Notes under the pieces: model-generated | What the model saw: only the letters and a program-made list of their open reading frames with translations | Told to the model about the DNA's origin: nothing | Database searches by the model: none | Made by a program: the position numbers and the translations under genes | Shown: positions 63,908 through 64,000 of the stretch, in pieces | Layout of the letters: every line of letters begins with the position of its first letter | Position numbering within the stretch: position 1 is the first letter of the stretch | Assembly (NCBI GenBank): GCA_040398805.1 | Contig: JBBATK010000001.1 | Location: 248,001-312,000, forward strand | Direction: 5' to 3' | Length of the DNA: 64,000 nucleotides | Source: JBBATK01 sp040398805 | GTDB lineage: Bacteria > Bacteroidota > Ignavibacteria > Kapaibacteriales > NICIL-2

Positions 63908-64000
63908 ATGGAGTGTTTGTATATCCCCGAGTTTCATGCAGAGATGCGGCGTATCGAGGTGACCGATGACGAGTTCCGTCACGGCAAAGCGCTCCGGCTT
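63908..64000 (+). CDS. rsmE: 16S rRNA m3U1498 methyltransferase RsmE, N-terminal fragment
   Basis: Thirty-one codons are visible before the window ends. They read MECLYIPEFHAEM..., then DDEFRHGKALRL, the start pattern of RsmE (short PUA-like strand, D-E-x-x-H, then a hydrophobic LRL). The rest lies beyond the window. It is divergent from the enoyl-CoA hydratase gene with a 73-base gap. Confidence 0.72.
   Translation, partial: MECLYIPEFHAEMRRIEVTDDEFRHGKALRL

Noticed and set aside
1..64000. CRISPR arrays, insertion sequences, prophage, toxin-antitoxin or defence islands
   Set aside because: No regularly spaced repeats, transposase motifs, terminal inverted repeats, phage structural genes or short paired ORFs of that kind were found on either strand.

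Overview
The window is 64 kb of dense, ordinary-looking bacterial chromosome from the Bacteroidota/FCB side of the tree, most plausibly the Kapabacteria-Ignavibacteria-Chlorobi neighbourhood. That placement is inferred from content, with no 16S present. The clues are a type IX secretion (T9SS) porU-porV pair, secreted proteins with C-terminal T9SS-type sorting domains, a second PorV-family protein, an HmuY-like lipoprotein beside a TonB-dependent receptor, a GWxTD-domain protein, and two promoters that match the Bacteroidota sigma consensus exactly (TTTG-N19-TAnnTTTG). I see no insertion sequence, prophage, CRISPR array or rRNA.

Layout. 1-6.5 kb (+): 3-hydroxyacyl-CoA dehydrogenase (cut by the left edge), a LolC/E-type permease, class I FBP aldolase, an ABC exporter half and cystathionine beta-synthase. 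6.6-11.9 kb (-): porV and porU. 12.1-15.4 kb (+): a family-2 glycosyltransferase and DsbD. 15.4-22.1 kb: dnaB, an Rrf2 regulator, a DUF4920-like lipoprotein, tRNA-Thr(CGU), an M32 carboxypeptidase, a PyrK-like flavin/Fe-S reductase and queA. 22.3-29.3 kb: uvrB(+) convergent with lepA-lepB-lepB-hemW(-). 29.4-31.9 kb (+): PAP2 phosphatase, mpl and tRNA-Leu(UAA). 32-35 kb (-): GWxTD protein, LpxL-like acyltransferase and an SDR. 35-46 kb (-): a four-gene surface locus (Asp-box T9SS protein, TonB receptor with carboxypeptidase-like domain, 1,401-residue T9SS protein, PorV paralog). 46-55 kb (-): two metallopeptidases, an unusual cytochrome b, a TrmH-type methylase, nuoD, an unrecognised exported protein and 5-formyl-THF cyclo-ligase. 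55-59 kb (-): HmuY-like lipoprotein, TonB receptor and EamA transporter. 59-64 kb (-): two crotonases, PgpH-type HD phosphodiesterase and Xer recombinase, with the start of rsmE (+) at the right edge.

The strongest theme is envelope and surface biology: T9SS export and processing, two signal peptidases I, periplasmic thiol chemistry, lipid A acylation, murein recycling and TonB uptake. Several envelope genes carry clear Shine-Dalgarno sequences, whereas most housekeeping genes here do not. Fatty-acid or aromatic CoA-ester catabolism is represented at both ends.

The most unusual item is the cytochrome b at 50.0-51.1 kb. It keeps the PEWY quinol-site motif but only one of the two histidine pairs that bind heme, and it has an extra loop of about 60 residues after the first membrane helix. 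Next in interest are the four-gene T9SS/TonB/PorV surface locus, the stand-alone PyrK-like protein, and repeated cases of a terminator hairpin lying directly against the next start codon.
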